In this document: positions 30,278-39,203 of the stretch, in pieces | How positions within the stretch are numbered: the first letter of the stretch is position 1 | Layout of the letters: each line of letters begins with the position of its first letter | Assembly (NCBI GenBank): GCA_013287025.1 | Contig: JABDEN010000011.1 | Coordinates: forward strand, 1 to 40,558 | Source of the DNA: Gammaproteobacteria bacterium | GTDB lineage: Bacteria; Pseudomonadota; Gammaproteobacteria; DSM-16500 | DNA: 40,558 nucleotides | Direction: 5' to 3' | The notes under the pieces: model-generated | Seen by the model: only the letters and a program-made list of their open reading frames with translations | Database searches by the model: none | Told to the model about the DNA's origin: nothing | Made by a program: the position numbers and the translations under genes

Positions 30278-31474
30278 ATGTTAAATACACGTTGCTGCAT
30301 TGTCGGCGGTGGTCCTGCCGGGATCATGTTAGGATTTTTATTGGCAAAAGCTGGGATTGATGTCACTGTATTAGAAAAATATCCTGATTTTTTTCGAGAT
30401 TTTCGAGGGGACACTATCCATCCTGCTACTTTAGAAATTTTATATGAACTTGGTTTACTCGATGATTTTTTAAAACTGCCGCATAATAAAACTTATCAAT
30501 TGTCGGGGGAGGTTGGTGGGAAGAAAATACAAATGGCGGATTTTTCTCATCTTAAAGTGCATTGTCCTTTTATTGCTTTTATTCCACAATGGGATTTTCT
30601 CAATTTTATTGTGAAAAAAGCAGCACAATTTCAAAACTTTCATTTATTAATGCAAACTGAGGCGACCGATCTTATTGAAAAAGATGGGCGTATTCAAGGT
30701 GTGTGCGCAAAAAATCCGAATGGAAATGTTGATATTTCTGCTGAGTTAGTGATTGGTGCCGATGGTCGGCACTCACTGGTTCGAGAAAAAAGTGGATTAG
30801 CCGTAAAAACATTGGGTGCGCCTATGGATGTTTTATGGTTTCGAATATCGCGCAATACCACTGACCCTAAACAATCTTTAGGAAAAATTGACATGGGTCG
30901 TATGATGGTGATGATTGAACGCGGAGATTATTGGCAATGTGGATTTTTAATACGTAAAGGTGAATTTGATCATATCAAACGTGACGGTTTGCATTCTTTA
31001 CGTGAAAATATTTTGCAGCTTGCGCCTATATTGCAAGATCGGATTCAAGAAATACAATCATGGGATGATATCAAATTACTGACAGTCACCGTGGATCGTT
31101 TAGAGAAATGGTATCGTGCAGGGCTTTTATGTATCGGCGATGCCGCACATGCCATGTCTCCCATTGGTGGTGTGGGAATTAATCTTGCTATTCAAGATGC
31201 AGTTGCGACTGCTAATATTTTAATTCCTGCATTTTTAAAAAATTCAGTACAAGAAAGTGATCTTGCCAAAGTGCAGAGTCGACGATTATTGCCGACTAAA
31301 ATCATTCAAAAAATTCAAGTATTCATTCAAAATCGCGTGATCGATTCTGTTTTAGGAAATGCTAAACACCCTAAAATTCCTTTTAGTATTCAGCTCATGC
31401 AAAAAATTCCTTATTTACAGAGAATTCCTGCATATATCATCGGCATTGGTGTGCGGCCGGAGCATGTTGAATAA
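30278..31474 (+). CDS. FAD-dependent aromatic monooxygenase (UbiH/PHBH type)
   Basis: A 398-residue flavoprotein of the usual length. The N-terminal dinucleotide-binding motif is CCIVGGGPAGIMLGFLLAKAG with VLEK ending the second strand. The DG motif is VIGADGRHSLVREKSGL. The second FAD motif is LLCIGDAAHAMSPIGGVGINLAIQDAVATANIL. This is the signature set of class A flavoprotein monooxygenases, which hydroxylate aromatic or polyketide-type rings with NAD(P)H and oxygen. The substrate cannot be read from sequence. It starts 55 nt after the preceding gene and is followed, 55 nt on, by the DUF5996 gene, which has its own promoter. It may belong functionally with the peptide-synthetase operon downstream, though this is inference from position. 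Confidence 0.9.
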   Translation: MLNTRCCIVGGGPAGIMLGFLLAKAGIDVTVLEKYPDFFRDFRGDTIHPATLEILYELGLLDDFLKLPHNKTYQLSGEVGGKKIQMADFSHLKVHCPFIAFIPQWDFLNFIVKKAAQFQNFHLLMQTEATDLIEKDGRIQGVCAKNPNGNVDISAELVIGADGRHSLVREKSGLAVKTLGAPMDVLWFRISRNTTDPKQSLGKIDMGRMMVMIERGDYWQCGFLIRKGEFDHIKRDGLHSLRENILQLAPILQDRIQEIQSWDDIKLLTVTVDRLEKWYRAGLLCIGDAAHAMSPIGGVGINLAIQDAVATANILIPAFLKNSVQESDLAKVQSRRLLPTKIIQKIQVFIQNRVIDSVLGNAKHPKIPFSIQLMQKIPYLQRIPAYIIGIGVRPEHVE

Positions 31475-31492
31475 TAAATAGCCATATTAGTA

Positions 31493-31501
31493 TGCTATAA
31501 T
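31493..31501 (+). promoter_or_regulatory. Extended -10 promoter of the DUF5996-Pls operon
   Basis: TGCTATAAT, a perfect TGn-TATAAT extended -10, lies 28 nt before the ATG at 31530. No matching -35 at normal spacing. Confidence 0.5.
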
Positions 31502-31529
31502 ATTTCAATATTATAGGGACGATATTCTT

Positions 31530-32438
31530 ATGACAACACATATGGATTTATGGCCTGAGTTAGAATATACCCAATTTAAGTCCACGGGATATTTATTACA
31601 TAGAATTGTGCAAATTATTGGTAAATTGAAATTAAATACCCCTTTTGAACCGCACTGGTCTAATGTTCCCCTATGGTTAACAGCCAGAGGTTTAACCTCT
31701 GGATTGATTGCTTATCAATCCGGTGTGTTTTGCGTCGAACTTGATATGCTTGATCACAAAATTATTGTCACGACTAGTTGGGGAAAAATGAAGAATTTCG
31801 CAATTGATTCTATGTCGGTTGCTGAATTTACCCATCAATTTTTTAGTCTTTTAGAACAATTGCACATCAATCTAAATATTAATCTCATGCCGCAAGAAAT
31901 TCAAAATCCTATTCCATTTAATCAAGATACGGCTTCGCGACATTATGATAAAACATTAGCGAATGCGTGGTGGAGAATTTTATTAAATACTTACTGTGTT
32001 TTACAAAAATATCATTCACATTTTTCGGGAATAAATCCGCCTATTGGATTAATGTGGGGAACCTTTGATTTGCGCGACGCACGATATAATGGGAAACGAG
32101 TACCCACCACTGGAGACAATGCAGGATATATCAGACGCAATGCAATGGATGAAGCTCAAGTGGAAGCAGGATTTTGGCCTGGGAATGAAATGTATGAAAA
32201 ACCGGCGTATTTTTCCTTTATTTATCCAGCGCCCGATCGTATTGAACTTAGTCAAATAAAACCAGCAAAAGCACGTTGGGATGCAAAATTAATGGAATTT
32301 GTACTAGATTATGATGATGTGCGAACGTCATCACATCCTGAAAAAGATTTACTTGCATTTTTTGAATCAAGTTACAAAGTTGAAAGTGAACTGGCTGGAT
32401 GGAATCATGAGTATATACGGAAAGGCGAGCCGGTATAA
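31530..32438 (+). CDS. DUF5996 family protein
   Basis: A 302-residue protein matching the DUF5996 pattern as I recall it: WPELEYTQFKSTGYLLHRIVQIIGKLKL at the start, PHWSNVPLWLTARGLTSGLI, CVELDMLDHKIIVTTSWGK, MSVAEFTHQFFSLLEQLHINLNI, PIPFNQDTASRHYDKTLANAWWRIL, then INPPIGLMWGTFDLRDARYNGKRVP. The conserved His, Trp and Asp residues suggest a metal or small-ligand site, but no activity is established. It has no signal peptide or membrane segment. It ends 15 nt before the Pls-like synthetase, so the two are very likely co-transcribed from the promoter at 31493. Confidence 0.75.
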   Translation: MTTHMDLWPELEYTQFKSTGYLLHRIVQIIGKLKLNTPFEPHWSNVPLWLTARGLTSGLIAYQSGVFCVELDMLDHKIIVTTSWGKMKNFAIDSMSVAEFTHQFFSLLEQLHINLNINLMPQEIQNPIPFNQDTASRHYDKTLANAWWRILLNTYCVLQKYHSHFSGINPPIGLMWGTFDLRDARYNGKRVPTTGDNAGYIRRNAMDEAQVEAGFWPGNEMYEKPAYFSFIYPAPDRIELSQIKPAKARWDAKLMEFVLDYDDVRTSSHPEKDLLAFFESSYKVESELAGWNHEYIRKGEPV

Positions 32439-32453
32439 AAGGAATCTAAAGAT

Positions 32454-35400
32454 ATGGATAGTCTTCATGCATTCTTCGAACAACAAAGTCATAAATTTCC
32501 TAACAAAATTGCCTTGATCTGTAATGGCATAGAAATGACTTATCGTGAAATTGAAGAATCTGCGAATCAATTCGCTCATTGGTTAATTGCTAAAGGAATC
32601 AAGCCTGAGGATAAAGTGGGTGTCCTCATGGATCGTTCGCCGGATTTGTACATTAGTATGTTAGGAATATTGAAAGCAGGTGGCGCTTATCTTCCCATTG
32701 ACTCAGAATATCCGGCTGAAAGAGTGAAATATATTTTAGAAGATTCAAATCTCACCTTATTGTTAACTTCGAAAATACATCCAGCCGAAGAATTTCAATC
32801 TGATAAAATAATAGAAATTCAAAAAATTAAACCACACCTAGTCCAGCAATCAAAAGACCGTCCACAATTTTCAGGTTTTTCTCCTGATAACGTATGTTAT
32901 GTCATTTATACTTCAGGCACGACAGGTTTTCCTAAAGGTGTGGCTATTACGCATCGCGCAGTAACAAACTATCTGCAATCGGCATTGAAAATTTACGGTA
33001 TGACTGATCAAGATCGAGTTTACCAAGGATTTACCGTGGCTTTTGATGCATCGATGGAAGAAATTTGGCTCGCTTTAGGAAGCGGTGGGACATTGATTAC
33101 AACGGCATCGAGCAAAGTGCAAAAAGGAGCGGCCTTAGTTAAATTTTTAAATTTTCATAAAATAACTTTATTTTCAACAGTGCCCACCATGCTTGCAATG
33201 TTGGAAGACAAAATTCCTTCTTTACGTGTATTAATTCTTGGCGGTGAATTTTGTTCGGAGGAGTTACTTGCGTCTTGGTTTCGGCCTGATCTTCGTATAT
33301 TTAATACTTACGGTCCGACTGAGGCGACCATTATTGCCACTTATCAAGAATGTCGACCCCATCATCCAGTCAACATTGGAAAACCCTTACCAAATTATGA
33401 AGTTGTCATTTTAGATAAACAATTAAAACCGGTGATGGCGGGAGAACAAGGAGAATTATGTATTGCCGGCATTGGCTTAGCAAAAGGTTATATTAATAAA
33501 CCGGAATTAACCGCAGAAAAATTTATTCCATATCCACATGATTTGACTAAGCGACTTTACCGTACGGGAGATATTGCATCCATAACAGATTCCGGAGAAA
33601 TAGAATATGTTGGACGTATCGATGAACAAGTAAAAATTCGCGGTTTTCGCGTTGAACTTTCTGAAATAGAAAACGCTTTAAAAAAAATACCAGATGTGCG
33701 TAATTCCGTCGTTGTAGAATCTCAGGAATTACATGCATTAATTGGTTATGTGGTGCTGAAAAATAATTCCACGCTGACCTCTGATCAGATGACCAAATTC
33801 TTACGTAAACAGTTACCTCAATATATGATTCCTTTAACAATCATTATACTTTCTGAATTTCCTAAAATGATAAATGGTAAAATCAATAAAAAATTATTAC
33901 CTCCTCCAAATATAAAAGAAATTGAGGCGAGCCATCAATATCAAGCACCGACAACTCACCTGGAGAAGAAAATTGCTGCGATTTGGGAAAAAGTATTAAA
34001 TGTTTCATCCATCTCTATTAATGCAGATTTTTTTGCTGACCTCGGCGGTCATTCTCTAGCTGCAGCCACTGTGATTTCTGAAATGCGGATGGATAAAGAA
34101 ATGCGTACGGCTTCATTAATTAATATCTTTGAGAATCCGACCATAAAACAACTCGCAGAACAAATACATGATTCAACGCAGCAAGAAGAAACAAAAAAAG
34201 TGCATTATTATGCAGGACCTAAGAGTATCTTCGAAAAAATTCAATATTATATTTGTGCTTTTTTTCAAGCATTAATCGCTTTAGTGCTTGTCACTATTTC
34301 TCCCTGGCATTTTTTAATTATTACAGTCATTGTATTTACATTTACGATGAATGCAGGTTTTACCTTAGAGCAAATTATTTTATATTGGCTGGCTTTTTTA
34401 TTTTTGTTAGAACCCGGGCTTATTGTTTTTAGCATCGCTGTCAAATGGCTAATCCTAGGAAAAATAAAACCAGGCCAACATAAATTATGGAGTTGGTATT
34501 ATTTACGTTGGTGGGTCGTCAATCAATTACAAGATCTTGCACCAATTGATCATTTGGTCGGTAGTCCTTTTATTATTCTTTATTGTAGAGCAATGGGTGC
34601 AAAGATCGGTAAAAATTGTTATATCGGCACCGATCAGTTTAGTTCTTTTGACTTATTCAGTATGGGAGATAATTCCAGTATTTGTGCCGACGTTATTGCC
34701 TCAGGTTATAAGGTGGAAAATGGTTGGTTAAAAATAGGTGCAATTACCATTGGACAAAATTGTTTTGTCGGTGCAAATTCTGTATTAAGCATTAATACAA
34801 CTCTTGAAAATAATAGTAAATTAGGCGAGCACTCTTTACTTTCTGCGGGACAAACCATACCAGAAAATGAAAGCTATATTGGTTCTCCATCTCGACCCGG
34901 ATTTATCAAACTTTCAGAAGATAACATCCAACCACTTCCCAATTCTTACTTAAAAAATTTTTTACTATGGCTATGTCAATATTCACTATTAATGCTTTTA
35001 GAATTTACCTATGTAATTGCAGCGCTCCCGGGTATTGTGATGATCGTTTATTTTTCCTATATACAAAAAAACTATTTTAATTGTATTTGGGCGATACCGC
35101 TTGCGGGATGTCTATTTATCATTTTATTAGTTTTGCAAATTTCGCTCTTAAAAAAAATTTTTGGTCCAATCAAACCAGGAAGTTATTCAATCAAAAGTTT
35201 TGGTTATCTGAAAATATGGTTTGTTGAACGATTATTAGGACTGAGCTTAGGAGCGATGGAAGCGCTTTATGGCACCATATATACAGCTAAATGGTTTCGT
35301 TTAATGGGTGCTAAGGTTGGTAAAAACTCTGAAATGGCAACAGTCAATTTTAGTCTTCCTGATATGATGGAGATTGGTAAGGAATGTTTTATTGGTGATA

Positions 35401-36350
35401 GTGCGATATTATCTCCTGCGCGTATTTTTCAAGGCTATATTCATCTGCATCCTGTACATATTGGAAATCATGTATTTATTGGCAATGGTGCAGTTATTCC
35501 CGCTGGGGCAAGACTTAGTGATGATTGTTTAATTGCTTCAGCATCATTATCACCAATCGATGTACCAGAAAATAGTAATTGGCTGGGAACGCCTGCTGTC
35601 TTTTTACCTCAGCGCGATATTCATTCTGGTTATTCCGCAAGTGACACTTATAAACCTTCTTTTAAATCTCTTATCATTCGTGGCATTATTGAATTTATTA
35701 AAATATTTTTACCTGCAGCATGTGTCTATTTAATTTTATCTTTAGATGTCATGACATTTGTATATTTGAAAGATAAATATTCTTTATTATTTGCCATTTT
35801 AATATTTCCACTTTTTTCAATTTTATATGTGCTAGCTGAAGTTTTTTTAATAATATTTTTAAAATGGATATTGATTGGTAGATATCAAGAAACTGAAGCA
35901 CCCATGTGGAGTTCTTTTGTTTATCGTAGTGAATTAGTTACTTCTTTATATGATAATATAGTTGTTCCGCTTTTTTTAGAAGCCTTCTTAGGTAGCCCTT
36001 ATATCGTTTATTTTCTTCGTCTTTTCGGGGTCAACATTGGCAAATATGCTTTTATCAATACGCCTTATTTTTCTGAATTTGATTTAGTAAAAATCGGGAA
36101 TAGCGTATGTTTAAATAAAGACTCTACGATACAGACGCATTTATATGAAGACAGAATTTTTAAGATGTCGACGATAACAATTGCAGATGGTTGTACCGTA
36201 GGAGATAGATCTATTTTACTTTATGATACGGTGATGCAAAATCATTCTTCCTTAGGTAATTTATCACTTTTAATGAAAGGAGAAATATTGTATCCTTCGA
36301 GCGATTGGGAAGGTATACCTTCGAAAAGAGTTTACCGATCAAAATTTTAG
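32454..36350 (+). CDS. Pls/PosA-type single-module peptide synthetase (A-T-membrane domains)
   Basis: A 1298-residue protein. The adenylation domain (about 1-480) shows all core motifs: YVIYTSGTTGFPKGVAITHRA, NTYGPTEATI, GELCIAGIGLAKGYI, LYRTGDIA, GRIDEQVKIRGFRVELSEIE and NGKINKKLLP. The carrier domain (about 500-575) has DLGGHSL with phosphopantetheine serine S534. Then come six membrane helices in three pairs (about 598-675, 840-905, 1080-1145), each followed by a soluble domain with hexapeptide-repeat-like strands (MGAKIGKNCYIG; MGAKVGKNSEMA; FGVNIGKYAFIN). This A-T-TM layout, without ordinary C or TE domains, is that of epsilon-poly-L-lysine synthetase (Pls) and relatives, which make homopolymers of diamino acids. 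Aligning by eye to GrsA gives pocket residues D-A-E-S-I-G-T-I-I-K (first three at 198, 199, 202), very close to the published lysine code DAESIGSVCK. Partner: the DUF5996 gene 15 nt upstream. Confidence 0.9.
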   Translation: MDSLHAFFEQQSHKFPNKIALICNGIEMTYREIEESANQFAHWLIAKGIKPEDKVGVLMDRSPDLYISMLGILKAGGAYLPIDSEYPAERVKYILEDSNLTLLLTSKIHPAEEFQSDKIIEIQKIKPHLVQQSKDRPQFSGFSPDNVCYVIYTSGTTGFPKGVAITHRAVTNYLQSALKIYGMTDQDRVYQGFTVAFDASMEEIWLALGSGGTLITTASSKVQKGAALVKFLNFHKITLFSTVPTMLAMLEDKIPSLRVLILGGEFCSEELLASWFRPDLRIFNTYGPTEATIIATYQECRPHHPVNIGKPLPNYEVVILDKQLKPVMAGEQGELCIAGIGLAKGYINKPELTAEKFIPYPHDLTKRLYRTGDIASITDSGEIEYVGRIDEQVKIRGFRVELSEIENALKKIPDVRNSVVVESQELHALIGYVVLKNNSTLTSDQMTKFLRKQLPQYMIPLTIIILSEFPKMINGKINKKLLPPPNIKEIEASHQYQAPTTHLEKKIAAIWEKVLNVSSISINADFFADLGGHSLAAATVISEMRMDKEMRTASLINIFENPTIKQLAEQIHDSTQQEETKKVHYYAGPKSIFEKIQYYICAFFQALIALVLVTISPWHFLIITVIVFTFTMNAGFTLEQIILYWLAFLFLLEPGLIVFSIAVKWLILGKIKPGQHKLWSWYYLRWWVVNQLQDLAPIDHLVGSPFIILYCRAMGAKIGKNCYIGTDQFSSFDLFSMGDNSSICADVIASGYKVENGWLKIGAITIGQNCFVGANSVLSINTTLENNSKLGEHSLLSAGQTIPENESYIGSPSRPGFIKLSEDNIQPLPNSYLKNFLLWLCQYSLLMLLEFTYVIAALPGIVMIVYFSYIQKNYFNCIWAIPLAGCLFIILLVLQISLLKKIFGPIKPGSYSIKSFGYLKIWFVERLLGLSLGAMEALYGTIYTAKWFRLMGAKVGKNSEMATVNFSLPDMMEIGKECFIGDSAILSPARIFQGYIHLHPVHIGNHVFIGNGAVIPAGARLSDDCLIASASLSPIDVPENSNWLGTPAVFLPQRDIHSGYSASDTYKPSFKSLIIRGIIEFIKIFLPAACVYLILSLDVMTFVYLKDKYSLLFAILIFPLFSILYVLAEVFLIIFLKWILIGRYQETEAPMWSSFVYRSELVTSLYDNIVVPLFLEAFLGSPYIVYFLRLFGVNIGKYAFINTPYFSEFDLVKIGNSVCLNKDSTIQTHLYEDRIFKMSTITIADGCTVGDRSILLYDTVMQNHSSLGNLSLLMKGEILYPSSDWEGIPSKRVYRSKF

Positions 36351-36448
36351 TGCTAAAACGTTTCCTGCGAAATAACGCAAATGAAATCTCAAAACAGCCA
36401 TTATCATCAGAATTTTAAATTAACAAACAACAGTTTAGCGGTTTTTTT

Positions 36449-36973
36449 ATGAAAAAATGCAGAAATATTAATTTTTTACCTAAAGATGCGACTTATGACG
36501 AAATGAACTCCCCTGTTGGTACATTAACAATTATATCATCAATCAAAGGGTTGCATGCTGTGTTATGGGATATTGATCGTGAATTTAAACAATATGAAAA
36601 AATTATTAATAATCTTTCTCAGTCTAAAAGTGAAAAGACAATCGTGCAAACAAAAAAACAATTAGACGAATACTTCCAAGGTAAAAGAAAAATATTTGAT
36701 TTGCCGCTTGCTATCAATGGAACTGATTTTCAAATTCAAGCTTGGAATCAATTAACTAAGATACCATACGCCACTACAATTACCTATGCTGAACAGGCTG
36801 AGAAAATTGGCAACAAAAATAAAGCACGAGCAGTAGGGCTCGCAAATGGACTTAACCCAATTTCCATTATTATTCCTTGCCATCGCGTGATTGGAAGCAA
36901 TGGACATTTAGTTGGTTTTCGCGGAGGCCTTGAAAAAAAGATGTTTTTATTAAAATTAGAACAAATAAAATAA
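36449..36973 (+). CDS. ogt: Methylated-DNA--protein-cysteine S-methyltransferase
   Basis: A 174-residue protein that removes O6-methyl (alkyl) groups from guanine by suicide transfer to its own cysteine. The active site PCHRVIGSNGHLVGFRGG is intact with Cys in IIPCHRV, preceded by FQIQAWNQLTKIPYATTITYAEQAEKIGNKNKARAVGLANGLNPISI, which carries the recognition helix and arginine finger. The N-terminal Ogt-like domain (NSPVGTLTIISSIKGLHAVLW) is present, without the Ada regulatory part. The annotated start has a poor ribosome binding site; the ATG at residue 18 (DEMNSPVG) is a possible alternative. It ends 9 nt before the next gene, so the two may be co-transcribed. Confidence 0.92.
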   Translation: MKKCRNINFLPKDATYDEMNSPVGTLTIISSIKGLHAVLWDIDREFKQYEKIINNLSQSKSEKTIVQTKKQLDEYFQGKRKIFDLPLAINGTDFQIQAWNQLTKIPYATTITYAEQAEKIGNKNKARAVGLANGLNPISIIIPCHRVIGSNGHLVGFRGGLEKKMFLLKLEQIK

Positions 36974-36982
36974 GAGGGGTAT

Positions 36983-38056
36983 ATGCTAAACCATAGAGAA
37001 TCAAAAAAAATTCCAACGACTACGGACACTCCTAATATAGGAAGTCGTCTTCTTGGTACATTTGTAGGAGGCTGGACGGGGGCTGCTGCCGGCGTACGAA
37101 GATCACATCAAATATGTAAAGATACAATCGATATTTACCCCATTGGACCAGTTGTATATCTCCTTGGAGTTATTGGAACTACTGTGGTTACTGCTCCTTT
37201 CCATGGTATTAAAGGAGCGATCACAGGTGCTACTCATGGATTAGTTGCCTCCACAAAATATCCTGCGATGGTAGAAAATAAACGCAATGCAAAAGAAATT
37301 CAAGAACACTTTACTAATATGAGCCAACATTTCTACTCATTTACAAATACAACAATATTAACAGCAAAAGAAGAAAAACGATTTTCTGATTATTTGAATA
37401 TACATTCTTCTAGTAAAAGTAGGAGCATGGAAAAAAAAGCGCAGGAACTCAATTTAGCTTTTAATCAATACCTACAAAACGTCCAAAAAATTAAAGACAC
37501 TAAAAATCCACTATTTGTTTCGGAAGAAGTATGGGACTTTGTAGAATTTAAAAAATTTGTAGATGAAGCGAGAAAAAATGGTACTCCAATTGGATGTAAC
37601 AAAAAAGATATCACTTTTAAGCTTCCAGAAAAAATTTATACGTTTGTCCAATGCGCTAGAAATTGTATTCGTGACCTACCGCGAGAATCCGTAGAAAATT
37701 CTTCAAAAAATAAAAAATCAACTTCAACTGAAGATATGCTAACTCATCTTACTTCGGTTTCTAAGGATTCCACCACAGAAAATTCTGAATTTGTAATTGC
37801 TCCCCCTCCAACAAATCCTTATGCTGAACTGTCACCAGAACAGTATCATCAATTATTTCCTCATCTAAGTATTAAACCTTCAGCACCGCCAAAAGAAGTT
37901 GGCCATGTTCCACACGCTGAGCCTAAAGTAAAACGCTCAAATTCAGAACCAGATATCCTTTTATCAAAAAATTCATCGAGTCATTTCCATAAAAAAACTA
38001 TACGAGATAATACTTCATTAGACATACCAAAAAGAAAGACTGTTATTTTGGCTTGA
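36983..38056 (+). CDS. Hypothetical protein with Gly-rich hydrophobic region and RSNSEP tail
   Basis: A 357-residue protein, not recognised. Residues about 20-95 hold two Gly/Ala-rich hydrophobic stretches (RLLGTFVGGWTGAAAGV; PVVYLLGVIGTTVVTAPFHG) with GxxxG spacing, likely membrane-inserting hairpins. About 100-235 is helical. The last 120 residues are disordered and rich in Ser/Pro, with PSAP at 299-302 (a late-domain-type motif in eukaryotes) and KRSNSEPDI at 317-325, which fits the mode-1 14-3-3 consensus RSxSxP at 318-323. A nearly identical tail motif occurs in the partial gene at the right edge. Good AGAGGGG upstream of the ATG. Candidate effector by composition and context only. Confidence 0.65.
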   Translation: MLNHRESKKIPTTTDTPNIGSRLLGTFVGGWTGAAAGVRRSHQICKDTIDIYPIGPVVYLLGVIGTTVVTAPFHGIKGAITGATHGLVASTKYPAMVENKRNAKEIQEHFTNMSQHFYSFTNTTILTAKEEKRFSDYLNIHSSSKSRSMEKKAQELNLAFNQYLQNVQKIKDTKNPLFVSEEVWDFVEFKKFVDEARKNGTPIGCNKKDITFKLPEKIYTFVQCARNCIRDLPRESVENSSKNKKSTSTEDMLTHLTSVSKDSTTENSEFVIAPPPTNPYAELSPEQYHQLFPHLSIKPSAPPKEVGHVPHAEPKVKRSNSEPDILLSKNSSSHFHKKTIRDNTSLDIPKRKTVILA

Positions 38057-38128
38057 GGATATTCTTCAAATAATCTAAAGTGATTCTCCAATGATGATTA
38101 CCGTACATTAACAAAGGAAATTTAATTA

Positions 38129-38157
38129 TTGAAAAAATTAACTTTTTATATTATATT
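38129..38157 (+). promoter_or_regulatory. Sigma70-type promoter
   Basis: TTGAAA (38129-38134), a 17-bp spacer and TATATT (38152-38157), 38 nt before the ATG at 38196. Confidence 0.55.
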
Positions 38158-38195
38158 TCTTCTCAAATTAAAATAATAAGAAAGGAAAACAGCAG

Positions 38196-39050
38196 ATGCT
38201 CCATAAAAATAATCCTTCCAAACATGATCCAGAACAAAAAGAAAGAAAAATTGATAGAACGAGAATATCTGTATACCCTAATTATAATAGTTTACAATTT
38301 TATAAAAACATCTTTAACGATGTAAGGAAATTTATAAATATCGTTGTTTCAGGAAATCAAAATACAGCTGAGACATTTTTAACTTCGATTGAAAATCAAA
38401 AACAACTTTCCATTATTTTATCAAAAAAAACCTCCGTGACCGATAATTCTGGAAGACAGTTTAGAGAGCTTACCGCTTTTCAATACGCGTTGTGGGCGCT
38501 TGATATAGGCATGTGGCAAATGATGTTAAAGTATATTCCATCGGAGGTGGCAAAAACGCAAATAATAGATCTTGAAAAAAATGGCGTTTATTATAAAAAA
38601 GCTGATGGAATCATTGTTAAAGGTGAAGAAATATTTGATTATTCAGTTTTATTATACGTATACGATGAATACTGCAGAGGACATTACGATAGCTATCCTC
38701 GTGATGCATACGATTTATGGAAGAAGATTGCTAAAGAACAAAGAATGGTACCTGCACACTTTGCAAATTTCTTTTGTGGTAATCAATCTCACCACTTTTC
38801 CTATATTACGGAAAATAATGATAAACAAAGAGTGGTTGATTGGTATGAATATCCCTATGGAAAATTTAGTGGCATCGGTTGTGTGGGAAGCATGGGACCT
38901 CCAAAGATATGGCGTTGCATGAATGACCATGACTCTTTAATGCATTTAGCTAAATCAAATCATGAGAATTATTTAAAACTCAAAATGGAACAACTACACC
39001 TGGTCGAATCTATACCTACTCAAAAACCCGATTCAATCAGACCGAAATAA
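38196..39050 (+). CDS. Hypothetical protein with VTDxSGRxF..FQYALWALD motif
   Basis: A 284-residue protein of unknown function. After a basic N-terminus, residues about 55-110 read NTAETFLTSIENQKQLSIIL, TSVTDNSGRQFRELTAFQYALWALDIGMWQMMLKYI. The SVTDNSGRQF...AFQYALWALD...MW pattern recurs in proteins of Legionellales as I recall, sometimes linked to ankyrin proteins. The remainder contains aromatic and Cys/His-rich segments (HFANFFCGNQSHHF; GIGCVGSMGPPKIWRCM) without a known catalytic signature. No signal peptide. A good AGGAAAA site and its own promoter support it as a real gene. It ends at a hairpin shared with the convergent GNAT gene. Confidence 0.65.
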   Translation: MLHKNNPSKHDPEQKERKIDRTRISVYPNYNSLQFYKNIFNDVRKFINIVVSGNQNTAETFLTSIENQKQLSIILSKKTSVTDNSGRQFRELTAFQYALWALDIGMWQMMLKYIPSEVAKTQIIDLEKNGVYYKKADGIIVKGEEIFDYSVLLYVYDEYCRGHYDSYPRDAYDLWKKIAKEQRMVPAHFANFFCGNQSHHFSYITENNDKQRVVDWYEYPYGKFSGIGCVGSMGPPKIWRCMNDHDSLMHLAKSNHENYLKLKMEQLHLVESIPTQKPDSIRPK

Positions 39051-39105
39051 GTTAGCTATAATATGGGTTTTTAATAGCTTCAGCTTCTTTCATTGCAGAC
39101 TCGAA

Positions 39106-39129
39106 GCAACACAAACTACTTTGCGTTGC
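39106..39129. terminator. Hairpin between convergent genes
   Basis: GCAACACAAA and TTTGCGTTGC pair at 9 of 10 positions around CTAC. It lies between the hypothetical gene ending at 39050 and the convergent GNAT gene ending at 39204. No long T-run follows on either strand, so terminator function is tentative. Confidence 0.45.
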
Positions 39130-39203
39130 TATCATTGATTAATAAAAATAACCGACCAGCATTTAATGTTTTTACCATTACCGCTTGTCTATCCTTCAAT
39201 GGA

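Noticed and set aside
30196..30414. Reverse-strand frame across the start of the FAD monooxygenase
   Set aside because: Antisense to the FAD-binding motif of a clear gene; no support.
39052..39062. TATAAT-like sequence (GCTATAAT) as a forward promoter
   Set aside because: No forward gene follows; it lies between convergent genes and is probably chance in AT-rich DNA.
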